Source: a virus
Length of the DNA: 28,965 nt
Strand: one strand, 5' to 3'
Virus record (IMG/VR): IMGVR_UViG_3300013307_000043
Span: 1 to 28,965 of that record
Part shown: positions 8,632 through 15,420 of the stretch, in pieces
How positions within the stretch are numbered: the stretch's first letter is position 1
Layout: the number at the start of each line of letters is the position of its first letter
The notes under the pieces: generated by a model
What the model was told of the DNA's origin: nothing
The model's input: the letters and a program-made list of their open reading frames with translations, nothing else
Databases searched by the model: none
Translations under genes and position numbers: made by a program

Positions 8632-8889
8632 ATGGCAAGCAACAAGTGGGGCAAGCGATACTGGGGAGACCTCGGCGAACGTGTCGGGTCAACCTTCCTG
8701 GGAGCTCTGCTCGGAACCATCACCCTGACCAGCTCGACCCCTGTCGACTGGGGTGACCAGAAGGCCATCTGGGCGACTCTGGGAGTTCCGACCGCAGTGT
8801 CTCTGATCAAGGGTCTGCTCAGGAACATGGCGACTGACGAAGACGCTCCGCCGTCTGCCTCTCTCGCCGGGGTGAGCTCTGACACCTAG
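8632..8889 (+). CDS. Holin, r1t-like
   Basis: 85 residues from the ATG at 8632, preceded by TGGAGGTAG at the right distance; a longer frame from 8533 would overlap the endolysin and lacks that site. The N-terminus WGDLGERVGSTFLGALLG, then VDWGDQKAIWATLGVPTAVSLIKGLL, fits the r1t holin family, which has two membrane segments and a short charged tail. Holins open the membrane at a set time so that the endolysin reaches the wall. This is the last gene of the rightward operon and is followed immediately by the terminator. Confidence 0.8.
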   Translation: MASNKWGKRYWGDLGERVGSTFLGALLGTITLTSSTPVDWGDQKAIWATLGVPTAVSLIKGLLRNMATDEDAPPSASLAGVSSDT

Positions 8890-8902
8890 ACCCACCTAAG
8901 CT

Positions 8903-8950
8903 GCTAGCCGTCCCTGCCCTGTATGTGGGGTCCCTCCAGGGGCGGCTAGC
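8903..8950 (+). terminator. Terminator of the tail/lysis operon
   Basis: A 14-bp stem (8903-8916 with 8937-8950, one G-T wobble, core GCTAGCCG / CGGCTAGC) encloses a 20-base loop and is followed by TTTAT. It lies between the holin stop and the end of the convergent resolvase gene, where a terminator is expected. The T-run is on the + strand only, but the stem could also slow leftward transcription. Confidence 0.85.
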
Positions 8951-8957
8951 TTTATGC

Positions 8958-9461
8958 CTACAGGTCTTTCCAGCACTTGATCAAGTCTGTCCTACGGTTC
9001 TTGTTGACCAGATGGAAAACCAGGTGTCTCATGGCATCCATCGCATGCTTCTGTCCAGGATACCATAGGCCCATCTTCTTGAGCTTCTGATCCGTCACGA
9101 AAGGCTTCGCGGCCCCCGCTGTCTGAAAGACCACAGGAACGTCACGCTCTTGTCCGAAGAGTTTGGTTACGCCAATATACTCTTTGGACATCAGGTTCAG
9201 GTTGTCACGATGCCTGTAGTTCCGATACTCGAAGCTCTCACACACGACGACCGTATCGTGGATGTGCTGCAGTTCGAGGAACTCGTAGAGGTCAAGGTGG
9301 TGCTCCTCAGGACCGATCTGACCACAAGCCCACTCCTCGTCTGCATAGAGGTACTGTTTGCCTGCAGTACTTATGTAAGACGACGTCTGAGCTGAGTAAG
9401 TCGCCCAGCCAGTAGTGCCTCCTGGGTCAAGAGCGATGACTCTAAAGTTTGGGTCAGACAT
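8958..9461 (-). CDS. RuvC-like Holliday junction resolvase
   Basis: 167 residues from the ATG at 9461, which has AGAAGG about 8 bases upstream; a longer TTG start at 9548 would run through a repeat element and is unlikely. The RNase H-fold resolvase motifs are in order: VIALDPGGTTGWA (Asp12), VVVCESFEY (Glu75) and KHAMDAMRH (His139, Asp142), giving the four acidic/His metal ligands. Such enzymes cut four-way junctions made during replication and recombination, for example before packaging. It is the last gene of the leftward arm and is separated from its neighbour by 170 bases that contain one copy of the 95-bp element. Confidence 0.8.
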   Translation of the reverse strand: MSDPNFRVIALDPGGTTGWATYSAQTSSYISTAGKQYLYADEEWACGQIGPEEHHLDLYEFLELQHIHDTVVVCESFEYRNYRHRDNLNLMSKEYIGVTKLFGQERDVPVVFQTAGAAKPFVTDQKLKKMGLWYPGQKHAMDAMRHLVFHLVNKNRRTDLIKCWKDL

Positions 9462-9531
9462 GTTGCGGCCTTCTCTCCCTGTGGTCTGTGTGTCGGCAAG
9501 GACGGGGTTGCCTGCTATTGTGTGATCGATT

Positions 9532-9626
9532 AGACTTGAGTTAGACAAACCAACGCCGAGATATGTTGCTCAACGGGTGGTTGTTTGTCTAAGCCTATGT
9601 CTCTGAGGTCTAAGCTATGGTCTACA
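9532..9626 (-). repeat. 95-bp element, copy B (inverted relative to copy A)
   Basis: Read on the - strand this is a 95-bp unit matching 26979-27073. The 40-bp block at 9587-9626 differs at 4 positions from copy A. The 15-bp block AGACTTGAGTTAGAC (9532-9546, + strand) is identical. The 40-bp centre (9547-9586) has the same length but only about 16 of 40 matches. It holds TTAGAC-type hexamers at 9587-9592, 9599-9604, 9608-9613 and 9620-9625, and a 10-bp perfect inverted repeat TTAGACAAAC (9541-9550 with 9583-9592). It is non-coding, between the resolvase and the HNH-derived gene. Operator cluster, origin or recombination site are all possible. Confidence 0.85.
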
Positions 9627-9631
9627 AGCCA

Positions 9632-9955
9632 TCAGCTCTCGTTGAGTTGTGCTCGTAGGGACGAGGCTTCTGCCTCCAGCTCTTGCAGACGTGATTCGAT
9701 CTGCGCCAGACGCTTACGCTTCGAGGACGTTCGCTTCTTGATGACCTCGATGCCCTTCTCGTCGTACGGGTTGTTCTTAGCTTCCTTTGACCTGAACCTC
9801 ACTTGGTCAGTCGCAGGATCGATCTGACGACCGAGTACCTTCTCGATGGTCAACCAGTGCGTAAGCACCCAACCCCTGTCAGTTGTCTTCGTGTAGTGGT
9901 AGCCATTCTTCGCTACACGAGTCGCACCGACTTCTGCGGTCGATCCTCTAGCCAT
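9632..9955 (-). CDS. HNH-derived protein with lost catalytic histidines and coiled coil
   Basis: 107 residues, ATG overlapping the polymerase stop (TAATG). The segment NGYHYTKTTDRGWVLTHWL then EKVLGRQIDPATDQVRF follows the pattern of phage HNH endonucleases (GY..leHrlvmEkhLGRpL...VHHidGdk.dNrpeNL). Where the family has VHHIDGD this protein has VRFRSKE, so the catalytic His is missing. It is followed by NNPYDEKGIEVI, the usual Asn-helix. Residues ~75-105 form a Lys/Arg then Leu/Glu-rich coiled coil (RLQELEAEASSLRAQL). I infer a DNA-binding protein that has lost cutting activity, in the polymerase operon. The family reading is by pattern only. Confidence 0.55.
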   Translation of the reverse strand: MARGSTAEVGATRVAKNGYHYTKTTDRGWVLTHWLTIEKVLGRQIDPATDQVRFRSKEAKNNPYDEKGIEVIKKRTSSKRKRLAQIESRLQELEAEASSLRAQLNES

Positions 9956-12351
9956 TACACCTCACCCCAGTTCTTTCCGATCTTGACGTCTACCTTGAAT
10001 GGGACATAGTCCCCGATTAGCTCCTCGGCCGATTCCACCATGCGACGATCCAACAGAGCGGAAACGTCGCTAGCCATGTCGTGAGGACAATCCACCAGGA
10101 TCGAGTCATGAACAATGTTCCTGACATAAGCCCCGCTCCCGCGCAGATCCCTGCGGACGCGAACCATTGCTCGAAGACAAATGTCCGAACTGGTCGACTG
10201 CGGGAGGAATGCCATCGCCTCATTCTTGATTGCCTTCCAGTTGTCATCCGTGATCAGATGGAACCGACGATGACGTCCGAACGGTGTGATGAGGTCTTCC
10301 CCTCGCCACACTCTAGCCTGGACGTCCTTCTGCCAAGCAACGATTGATGGGATCGTTTCGAAGAACCTGTTCTTGACTGCACGTGCTTCCTCGACAGGGT
10401 ACTTGTACTCCGATGCAATGCTGTACTCCGTTCGTCCGTATCCAAGGCCATACACGAAGGCCTTCACACGAATACGGATCTCCTTCCACTCTTCTTCCGT
10501 AATGCTTCCCCCGAGGACAAGCTCCTTCGTCTGACCAGGGTAGAGCTGAGGCGTCAGCTCGTCGAAGAAGTCTCGTTCGGGATGCATGAAAAGGTCACGG
10601 AAGTATTCATCTCCGGCGAGCCAGGTAAGTACTCGAAGTTCAGCCTGAGCGAAGTCAGCCTGTACAAAGACGTTCTCAGGCTGAGCAGGTACGAAAAGTC
10701 CTCGGATGGCAGACTCTCGAGGAACGTTCTGGAGATTGGGATTGCGACATGCAAGTCTTCCTGTAGTGGTCCCATGGATACGGAATGTTGGATAGACTCG
10801 ACCGCGATACATACGCTTCGCTGTTCCCTTAACGTATGTTCCAAACATCTTCTGCTCGCGTCGATGGATGAGCAGTGTCTCGCAGAACTGGTAGAGCGGC
10901 CCGTCGTCTTGCTTTCGTGCCGTAAGAAGGTCTTGAACCTTATGAAGTGTCTCTTCATTGGTAGAATCCACTCTGCACCCGAGATGCGCTAGCGCCGCCT
11001 TGACTTGCTGGGGCGATCTGGGGTTGATGGGGTTGTAGTTCGTCTTGACAAGGATCTGATCAATCTCCTCTTCGATTCGCCCGAGCGACTCTTTGTACTT
11101 CTCAGTAAGCGTTGCGATGTACGATCTGTCCACCGCAATACCGTTGAGCTCCACGAACATGAGTTCGTTGGATGCCTCCACCAGAAAGTCATGGAGTGCT
11201 CGGAGGTTCGATGCATCCAGTCGTCTGCTGAACAGTCGGTACAACGAATATGTACTAGATGCGTCGTACGCGTTGTACCGATATAGGATGTCACGAGGAA
11301 TGACCCCATAACCGTCACCGGGTCCGACATATTTCTTGATCTCCTCGTCGTATTGTGGAGCGCCGAGATACTCCACTGCCATCTGCTTCAGTCCGTGGAT
11401 ACCTGGTCGTTCGTCGAGGCAGTAGTGGGCGAGCATGGTGTCGAAGTAGAGCTCGAGGGTACCAAGGACAGGATTAAGTCCTGCAAGATCGAACTTCCCA
11501 TTCTGGGCAATGAGTCGGCTAGCTCTGAAGGCGTCAGCCATAGCGTCTCGAACGTCATCGTCTTGACACGCACGTTCACCAATAACCAGCGCTCGCCCCT
11601 CTTCCCAGGCGAGGCCAACACAGAGGAGACCGTATCGATTAGGATGGTCGTGGCTGGTGTCCTTTTCAATGTCGACCTCAATATCGACAACAAGGTCTCC
11701 CGTTCGCTGTTCCAAGAACCTGAGGCGCTCGATGGCATCCACAGGATCGTCAACGACTTCGTACTGCGGCTCACTCCAATCGACATGGTCTATGACCACC
11801 TTTCCAATGTCCGCGACAAGAGACGGAAACATATCCGACTGACGAAGGCACGCGGCTGGATGAACCGTTGGTATGATCCTGACACCTGCCAGCTCTGGAT
11901 ACGGGGAGGTTCTCCCGGGACCCACTCGGAGCTTAGTAACGCCCTCAACTCCAAGAAGACCGAACGCCGCCGAGTTTCCCAACGCCACAACAGTTGAGGC
12001 ACCTCGAACGGTGAGCTCGCTAAGTAGGCGACCTCGACAAGCTGTAATGGCAGCCTTTGTCGGAGTCGACCCATCTGCAGGCCTACAGAGTGTGGCATTG
12101 GTTAGGAACACCTCTTCTCGTTCGATCCCGTACTGCTTGCTGACCGTGTTGAGGAGCTTACCGCTTGGGCCAATAAACGGTTTGCCCTCTCGAGCCTCTT
12201 GGACACCAGGTGCTTCGCCGACGAATGCAATGTCTGCATGTTCTGGCCCATCGCTCGGAACGAACTTGCCGCCAACGCGGAGCGGACACTCATCACACTT
12301 AGCTCCGAGCGACTGGGCGTGTTCTTTGTCATAGGTCATTCCTCCACCCAT
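9955..12351 (-). CDS. Uracil-DNA glycosylase (family 4-like) / DNA polymerase I fusion
   Basis: 798 residues. Residues 1-190 match family 4 UDG: CDEC (Cys19, Cys22), GEAPG then GKPFIGPSGKLLN, LCRP (Cys89), ACRG (Cys105) and HPAACLR (164-170); the four cysteines would hold an Fe-S cluster. A 3'-5' exonuclease domain follows (VVDIEVDI Asp223/Glu225, NGKFDLAGL, RYNAYDASSTY). The polymerase domain has motif A DFAQAELRVL (Asp566), motif B from Arg626 through Lys630 to YGLGYG, and motif C VHDS (748-750). Tyr634 sits where E. coli Pol I has Phe762 and T7 has Tyr526; the usual HDE reads HDS. The start could instead be the ATG at 12339, which overlaps the dpdA-like stop (ATGA). It is the likely replicative polymerase. 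Confidence 0.88.
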   Translation of the reverse strand: MGGGMTYDKEHAQSLGAKCDECPLRVGGKFVPSDGPEHADIAFVGEAPGVQEAREGKPFIGPSGKLLNTVSKQYGIEREEVFLTNATLCRPADGSTPTKAAITACRGRLLSELTVRGASTVVALGNSAAFGLLGVEGVTKLRVGPGRTSPYPELAGVRIIPTVHPAACLRQSDMFPSLVADIGKVVIDHVDWSEPQYEVVDDPVDAIERLRFLEQRTGDLVVDIEVDIEKDTSHDHPNRYGLLCVGLAWEEGRALVIGERACQDDDVRDAMADAFRASRLIAQNGKFDLAGLNPVLGTLELYFDTMLAHYCLDERPGIHGLKQMAVEYLGAPQYDEEIKKYVGPGDGYGVIPRDILYRYNAYDASSTYSLYRLFSRRLDASNLRALHDFLVEASNELMFVELNGIAVDRSYIATLTEKYKESLGRIEEEIDQILVKTNYNPINPRSPQQVKAALAHLGCRVDSTNEETLHKVQDLLTARKQDDGPLYQFCETLLIHRREQKMFGTYVKGTAKRMYRGRVYPTFRIHGTTTGRLACRNPNLQNVPRESAIRGLFVPAQPENVFVQADFAQAELRVLTWLAGDEYFRDLFMHPERDFFDELTPQLYPGQTKELVLGGSITEEEWKEIRIRVKAFVYGLGYGRTEYSIASEYKYPVEEARAVKNRFFETIPSIVAWQKDVQARVWRGEDLITPFGRHRRFHLITDDNWKAIKNEAMAFLPQSTSSDICLRAMVRVRRDLRGSGAYVRNIVHDSILVDCPHDMASDVSALLDRRMVESAEELIGDYVPFKVDVKIGKNWGEV

Positions 12352-13088
12352 TCCTCGAGCTCTCGAACGTTCCTACCGATCATCTCGGCCTGACTGAAGT
12401 CGATGAACCTACGATTGAAATAGTTGTCCGGTCGAAGCAGTCCCGACGAGCCATCCAACGGCATGCCGTACCAGGCTGCTGTGTAGGGCATCGACGTGTC
12501 GACGCTTCGTACGAGTGAACGAACAGACGGAGCAAGGTCTCGCAGCTCGATCGGGTAGTGAGTCGATGCACCGAGAAAATGGATGTCCTTGAGATGAGCT
12601 CCGTACGATGCGTACAGGGTCTTGACGATCGTAGCACGAGCCCAAGGATCGCCAAGTGTCTTGATGGCGTGCCGAGGGATAGCAATCGTCTCGATCTCAT
12701 CTCTGTCATGAGCCCACGCAGCACTGTGAATGAAGTCATCCATCATCTGACCCTGTGCGACGAACATCAGACGTTGATCAGGAGAGGCCCAATGCATGAG
12801 GAAGTCCTCTGCCTCTTCCATCGTCTGGCGAGCATCTCCGATGGTGTCAGGAATGACAAGCTCGTCAGGCCTGATCATACGTGAGAGGTCGAACAGCTCA
12901 TCGTTCCTAACCTGCTGTCCTTCAGCGGCACCGTTGTCGAGGATGACGAACTTGTCCAGAGACTTCGCGTAGCGCTCATACGTTGCAAGATAGTAGGCAT
13001 CGTTGCAGAGCTGTGGCAGCATGAGCTGGTACTGCAGAGTTGCCGTATCCTCCAGAAGAGGAATGGGAGGGATGAGAGCCAGCTTCAC
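12336..13088 (-). CDS. dpdA: DpdA-like DNA 7-deazaguanine transglycosylase
   Basis: 250 residues with a GTG start overlapping the preceding stop (GTGA). The motif order follows the tRNA-guanine transglycosylase fold: VILDNGAAEGQ (Asp51, compare DSGGFQ), VIPDTIGD (Asp81), FVAQGQ (compare VQGG), IAIPRH, IHFLGAST and SVDTSMPYTAAWYG (Asp197, compare FDxVxPTR). The tRNA enzyme's C-terminal zinc Cys cluster is absent, and the protein is shorter than bacterial Tgt (about 370-380 residues), as is usual for phage DpdA proteins. Known DpdA enzymes swap guanine in DNA for preQ0 or a derivative and protect phage DNA from restriction. The preQ0 genes lie 0.8-3.7 kb upstream. Catalytic role of Asp197 is inferred by alignment of motifs. 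Confidence 0.8.
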   Translation of the reverse strand: MKLALIPPIPLLEDTATLQYQLMLPQLCNDAYYLATYERYAKSLDKFVILDNGAAEGQQVRNDELFDLSRMIRPDELVIPDTIGDARQTMEEAEDFLMHWASPDQRLMFVAQGQMMDDFIHSAAWAHDRDEIETIAIPRHAIKTLGDPWARATIVKTLYASYGAHLKDIHFLGASTHYPIELRDLAPSVRSLVRSVDTSMPYTAAWYGMPLDGSSGLLRPDNYFNRRFIDFSQAEMIGRNVRELEEWVEE

Positions 13089-13204
13089 TTCTTGACGCCC
13101 TTCTCCTTGTTGTCGACCTTGCGAACCCTACGTGCCTGCTTGGGTGTCAGGTCCTTCTTGCCCGACTGCTTCTTGTAGCTCGCGATGCGCTTATCGTTCT
13201 TCAC
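13085..13204 (-). CDS. 39-residue basic protein, unknown
   Basis: A GTG start overlaps the upstream stop (GTGA at 13204-13201) and its own TGA overlaps the GTG of the dpdA-like gene (13088-13085). Two tight couplings make translation likely. The product is very basic (about 15 Lys/Arg of 39), with IASYKKQSGKKDLTPKQARR in the middle and the end DNKEKGVKK, so nucleic-acid binding is plausible. The LTPKQARR phrase resembles short basic proteins seen in other actinobacterial phages. It sits between the MazG-like pair and dpdA, so a helper role in DNA modification is possible but unproven. Confidence 0.6.
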   Translation of the reverse strand: MKNDKRIASYKKQSGKKDLTPKQARRVRKVDNKEKGVKK

Positions 13205-13521
13205 TTCTGCCACCCCACGTCCTTGGTTCCCTTGAACGCCTCGACACCGATCGTCAGGTTGTCCTGCTCGTCCGGAGTCAGCTTCTCGTTCAGCAACTGG
13301 TCGAGGTGGTTCTGGAGGATCATCAGCTTGACTGACTGGTAGCGACAGTAGTTGGCTGTGTCGGCGAGCTCCTCCAACATCATCCGAATGACGTCGTTGC
13401 CGAGGTACGTAGCGACACCGTACTTCTCTTCTCCGACGTCGTGACGCAACTGACAGAGCATGTCGAACTGCTCACTGAAGGCAGTGACCATCGCTGCCAG
13501 CTCTTCAGCCTCCGTTGCCAT
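13201..13521 (-). CDS. MazG-like all-helical protein (tentative)
   Basis: 106 residues from the ATG at 13521, which has GAGAGGG about 10 bases upstream; a longer frame to 13575 would overlap the previous gene further. The protein is predicted helical. The phrase MMLEELADTANY (Glu50, Glu51, Asp54) resembles the second acidic motif (ELxD) of MazG-type nucleotide pyrophosphohydrolases, and EEKYGVATYLGND before it could supply other acidic ligands. The first ExxE motif is not as clear as in the next gene upstream. It may be a divergent second subunit or paralogue. It overlaps its neighbours at both ends in the operon that leads into dpdA. Confidence 0.55.
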   Translation of the reverse strand: MATEAEELAAMVTAFSEQFDMLCQLRHDVGEEKYGVATYLGNDVIRMMLEELADTANYCRYQSVKLMILQNHLDQLLNEKLTPDEQDNLTIGVEAFKGTKDVGWQK

Positions 13522-13873
13522 TACGCTGTGCCCTCTCTGCGCGCTGTTCGGCGAAGCGCTTGTTGTTCTCCGCACGCTTCATCTGATAGGTCTTGCCCAG
13601 GTCGATCTGAAGGAGCCCTGCCAGGTTCAACAGGTAGATGAAGACGTCTGTCAGCTCCATCGCCATGTCGTAGCGAACGGCAGGAGTCCTAATGTCCAAG
13701 CTCCCCCGTTCGACCTTCTTCACGATGTTGCAGAACTCTCCGACCTCGCCAGCCATCGCGAGCGCGTGGTGAGGGATGCTGTAGACTACGGCACTGTCGC
13801 CGAAGTACTTCTCGCTGTCCTCCACGCACTGCTTGGCCAACTCCTCCAGGGTCTTTACTTCTCTCGTTGACAT
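13505..13873 (-). CDS. MazG-like nucleotide pyrophosphohydrolase
   Basis: 122 residues. The MazG core is readable: AMAGEVGEFCNIVKK (Glu43 and Glu46, the ExxE motif), MELTDVFIYLLNLA (Glu73 and Asp76, the ExxD motif), then LQIDLGKTYQMK and AENNKRF, the usual Lys-Asn-Arg tail. The family hydrolyses (d)NTPs to monophosphates using magnesium. It is the first gene after a promoter with perfect TTGACA and TACAAT boxes, and the -10 box ends one base before the ATG, so the message may be leaderless or the true start slightly internal. Possible roles are pool cleaning before replication or altering guanine nucleotide supply for base modification. Confidence 0.75.
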   Translation of the reverse strand: MSTREVKTLEELAKQCVEDSEKYFGDSAVVYSIPHHALAMAGEVGEFCNIVKKVERGSLDIRTPAVRYDMAMELTDVFIYLLNLAGLLQIDLGKTYQMKRAENNKRFAEQRAERAQRNGNGG

Positions 13874-13874
13874 T

Positions 13875-13904
13875 ATTGTATCACAGATCCTCTCGGAATG
13901 TCAA
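13875..13904 (-). promoter_or_regulatory. Sigma70-like promoter of the dpdA-polymerase unit
   Basis: On the - strand TTGACA (13904-13899) and TACAAT (13880-13875) are separated by 18 bases, close to the bacterial consensus. It lies in the 61-base gap between folE and the MazG-like gene. A start of transcription 6-8 bases after the -10 box would fall inside the annotated ATG region, which hints at a leaderless message. Confidence 0.7.
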
Positions 13905-13934
13905 GATGTCTATTTAAGTTTCCGCAAAGATAGG

Positions 13935-14558
13935 TCACTTGCCGATGATCGACATGAACTCTGCCTTCGCCGTGCGGCTGTGATCCGCGAACACCCCCCT
14001 CATGGTGCTCGTCGTCGTCTTGGTACCCGGCGTCTGGACACCGCGAATGGTCATGCACATGTGCTCTGCCTCCATCACGACACCGACACCCAGAGGGCTC
14101 AGTCTCGCCTCCAGGTCGTCAGCAATGTCGTGTGTCAACTTCTCTTGCACCTGAAGAGCTTTCGAGTGGTACCGAACCGTTCGTGCCAGCTTGCTCAGTC
14201 CGACCATCTTGTGGATGGGAATGTAGGCAATGTGTGCGACACCGATGAATGGAACGATGTGATGGTTGCAGAGACTGACGAACGGAATGTCCTGCATCAC
14301 GATCATGTCCTCCATGCCGTCTGCATCGAACGTCGTGAACTCGAAGTCTTCCGGAGTGGTCATCTCCTTAAGCATCCTGGCAAACCTCTTCGGCGTGTTG
14401 GCTCCATGAGGCGAGTCAGCATTCAGTCCTGTGGTCTGTTCAAGCAATACCTGCGCGGCTTCCTCGGCGGAAAGCTCAGCCATCAATGGACGAAGCTGAC
14501 CCTTCACTCGGTCGATTGCGTCCTTGATGTCCGCATTGATGTTAGGCGTCTGTGCCAT
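13935..14558 (-). CDS. folE: GTP cyclohydrolase I
   Basis: 207 residues from the ATG at 14558, which overlaps the queE stop (TAATG); the longer frame to 14642 runs into queE and is rejected. Family motifs are strong: SLCNHHIVPFIGVAHIAYIP (Cys97, His100 zinc ligands), GLSKLARTV, ALQVQEKLT and AEHMCM with IRGVQ (Cys168, third ligand), then TTTSTMRGVF. The enzyme converts GTP to dihydroneopterin triphosphate, the first step toward 7-deazaguanines. Its length is near the usual ~190-220 residues and no key residue is lost. It is the last gene of the preQ0 run before the 13875 promoter. In this setting it most likely serves base modification, not folate synthesis. Confidence 0.93.
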   Translation of the reverse strand: MAQTPNINADIKDAIDRVKGQLRPLMAELSAEEAAQVLLEQTTGLNADSPHGANTPKRFARMLKEMTTPEDFEFTTFDADGMEDMIVMQDIPFVSLCNHHIVPFIGVAHIAYIPIHKMVGLSKLARTVRYHSKALQVQEKLTHDIADDLEARLSPLGVGVVMEAEHMCMTIRGVQTPGTKTTTSTMRGVFADHSRTAKAEFMSIIGK

Positions 14559-15259
14559 TACCGTCCTCTTTCGTTCGCGGGCCAGATGTAGTTGTGCAGT
14601 TGAACGTTGAGCTTCCAGGGCAACATGTTCTGCATTACCCAAGCTGCGAGCTGTGCGTCAGTAACGTCACCGTTCCAGACCTTGCCGTAGTACCAATGGA
14701 TGGCACGACGGGTCTTCTCTGGCAACATAGACCACAGGGACGCAGCTGTGTCAAAGTCCTCCTCGTCCTTGCAGACGAACTTGACTGAGTGAAACAGAAT
14801 CGACTCGTCCAGCTGCTTGATGTTCTGATAGCGAACTTCGTTGTACGGGTCTTCTCCTGAGCCCGGAAGCTTCCAGTCCATGATCATGGAGATGTTGTCC
14901 ACAGCCCACTCTGGATACAAGAAGGTCCCGTTGGTGAAGGCTTCGATGCCGTAGCCCTTACCTTGAAGCATATCCGTCAGCTGTTCCAGGTTGGCATTGT
15001 TCTGAAGGAATGGTTCTCCACCAGTGAACGTAACCATCTGGGCACCAGCAAGCTTGGCTGTACGGTCGACCTGGTCAACGATCTCGGCTGGAGACAGGAC
15101 CATCCATTCCTTACGGAAGGCTGGATCGATCGCATGCTGAGTGTCGCATGGCCAGCCAGGGCAACGAAGGTTGCAACCTCCGAACCTCAGGAAGACGGTC
15201 GTCTCTCCGACGCGAGGTCCTTCACCTTGCACGCTGGCATAGATCTCCGAGACCCTCAC
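14558..15259 (-). CDS. queE: 7-carboxy-7-deazaguanine synthase, radical SAM
   Basis: 233 residues from the GTG at 15259, chosen because GGAGG lies 6 bases upstream and because it overlaps the stop of the preceding small gene (GTGA). The N-terminus VSEIYASVQGEG and VFLRFGGCNLRC are diagnostic of QueE. The cluster motif reads C29-x3-C33-x4-C38 (CNLRCPGWPCDT) where most QueE proteins have CX3CX2C. VTFTGGEPFLQ (the GGE SAM-binding motif), TNGT and VKFVCKDEED follow. It converts 6-carboxytetrahydropterin to 7-carboxy-7-deazaguanine using SAM and magnesium. The stop overlaps folE (TAATG). Confidence 0.92.
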   Translation of the reverse strand: MRVSEIYASVQGEGPRVGETTVFLRFGGCNLRCPGWPCDTQHAIDPAFRKEWMVLSPAEIVDQVDRTAKLAGAQMVTFTGGEPFLQNNANLEQLTDMLQGKGYGIEAFTNGTFLYPEWAVDNISMIMDWKLPGSGEDPYNEVRYQNIKQLDESILFHSVKFVCKDEEDFDTAASLWSMLPEKTRRAIHWYYGKVWNGDVTDAQLAAWVMQNMLPWKLNVQLHNYIWPANERGR

Positions 15260-15420
15260 TGGAGTCCTCCAGCCAAGGCGAGCTCTGCGAAGAACTGTTG
15301 TGCATTCGAGCTCCAACCGCCTGAAGGAGTCCAGCTGTGCAGCTCATCAAACAGGTCGCGCATCTCCTGAGCTGTGCCCTGAAGAGTTACAGTCGCTTCG
15401 TTCTGGATCTTGGTTCTCAT
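15256..15420 (-). CDS. 54-residue protein coupled to queE, unknown
   Basis: The ATG at 15420 overlaps the stop of the gene before (ATGA) and its TGA overlaps the queE GTG (GTGA). Its last codons contain the GGAGG that serves queE. The product starts MRTKIQNEATVTLQG, continues with an acidic helix TAQEMRDLFDELHSW and ends QQFFAELALAGGLQ. There is no Cys cluster or membrane segment. It is not a recognised family. The tight two-sided coupling inside the preQ0 genes argues for co-expression with QueE. Confidence 0.65.
   Translation of the reverse strand: MRTKIQNEATVTLQGTAQEMRDLFDELHSWTPSGGWSSNAQQFFAELALAGGLQ

Noticed and set aside
9462-9548. N-terminal extension of the RuvC-like protein from a TTG
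   Set aside because: It would read through the 95-bp element; the ATG at 9461 has a ribosome site and is close to the first resolvase motif.
13833-14591. 252-residue frame on the + strand
   Set aside because: It lies opposite folE, which has clear family motifs, and has no ribosome site or recognisable protein pattern.
15260-15316. N-terminal extension of QueE
   Set aside because: These bases are fully used by the small gene 15256-15420, and QueE homologues begin near VSEIY; a good ribosome site precedes the GTG at 15259.
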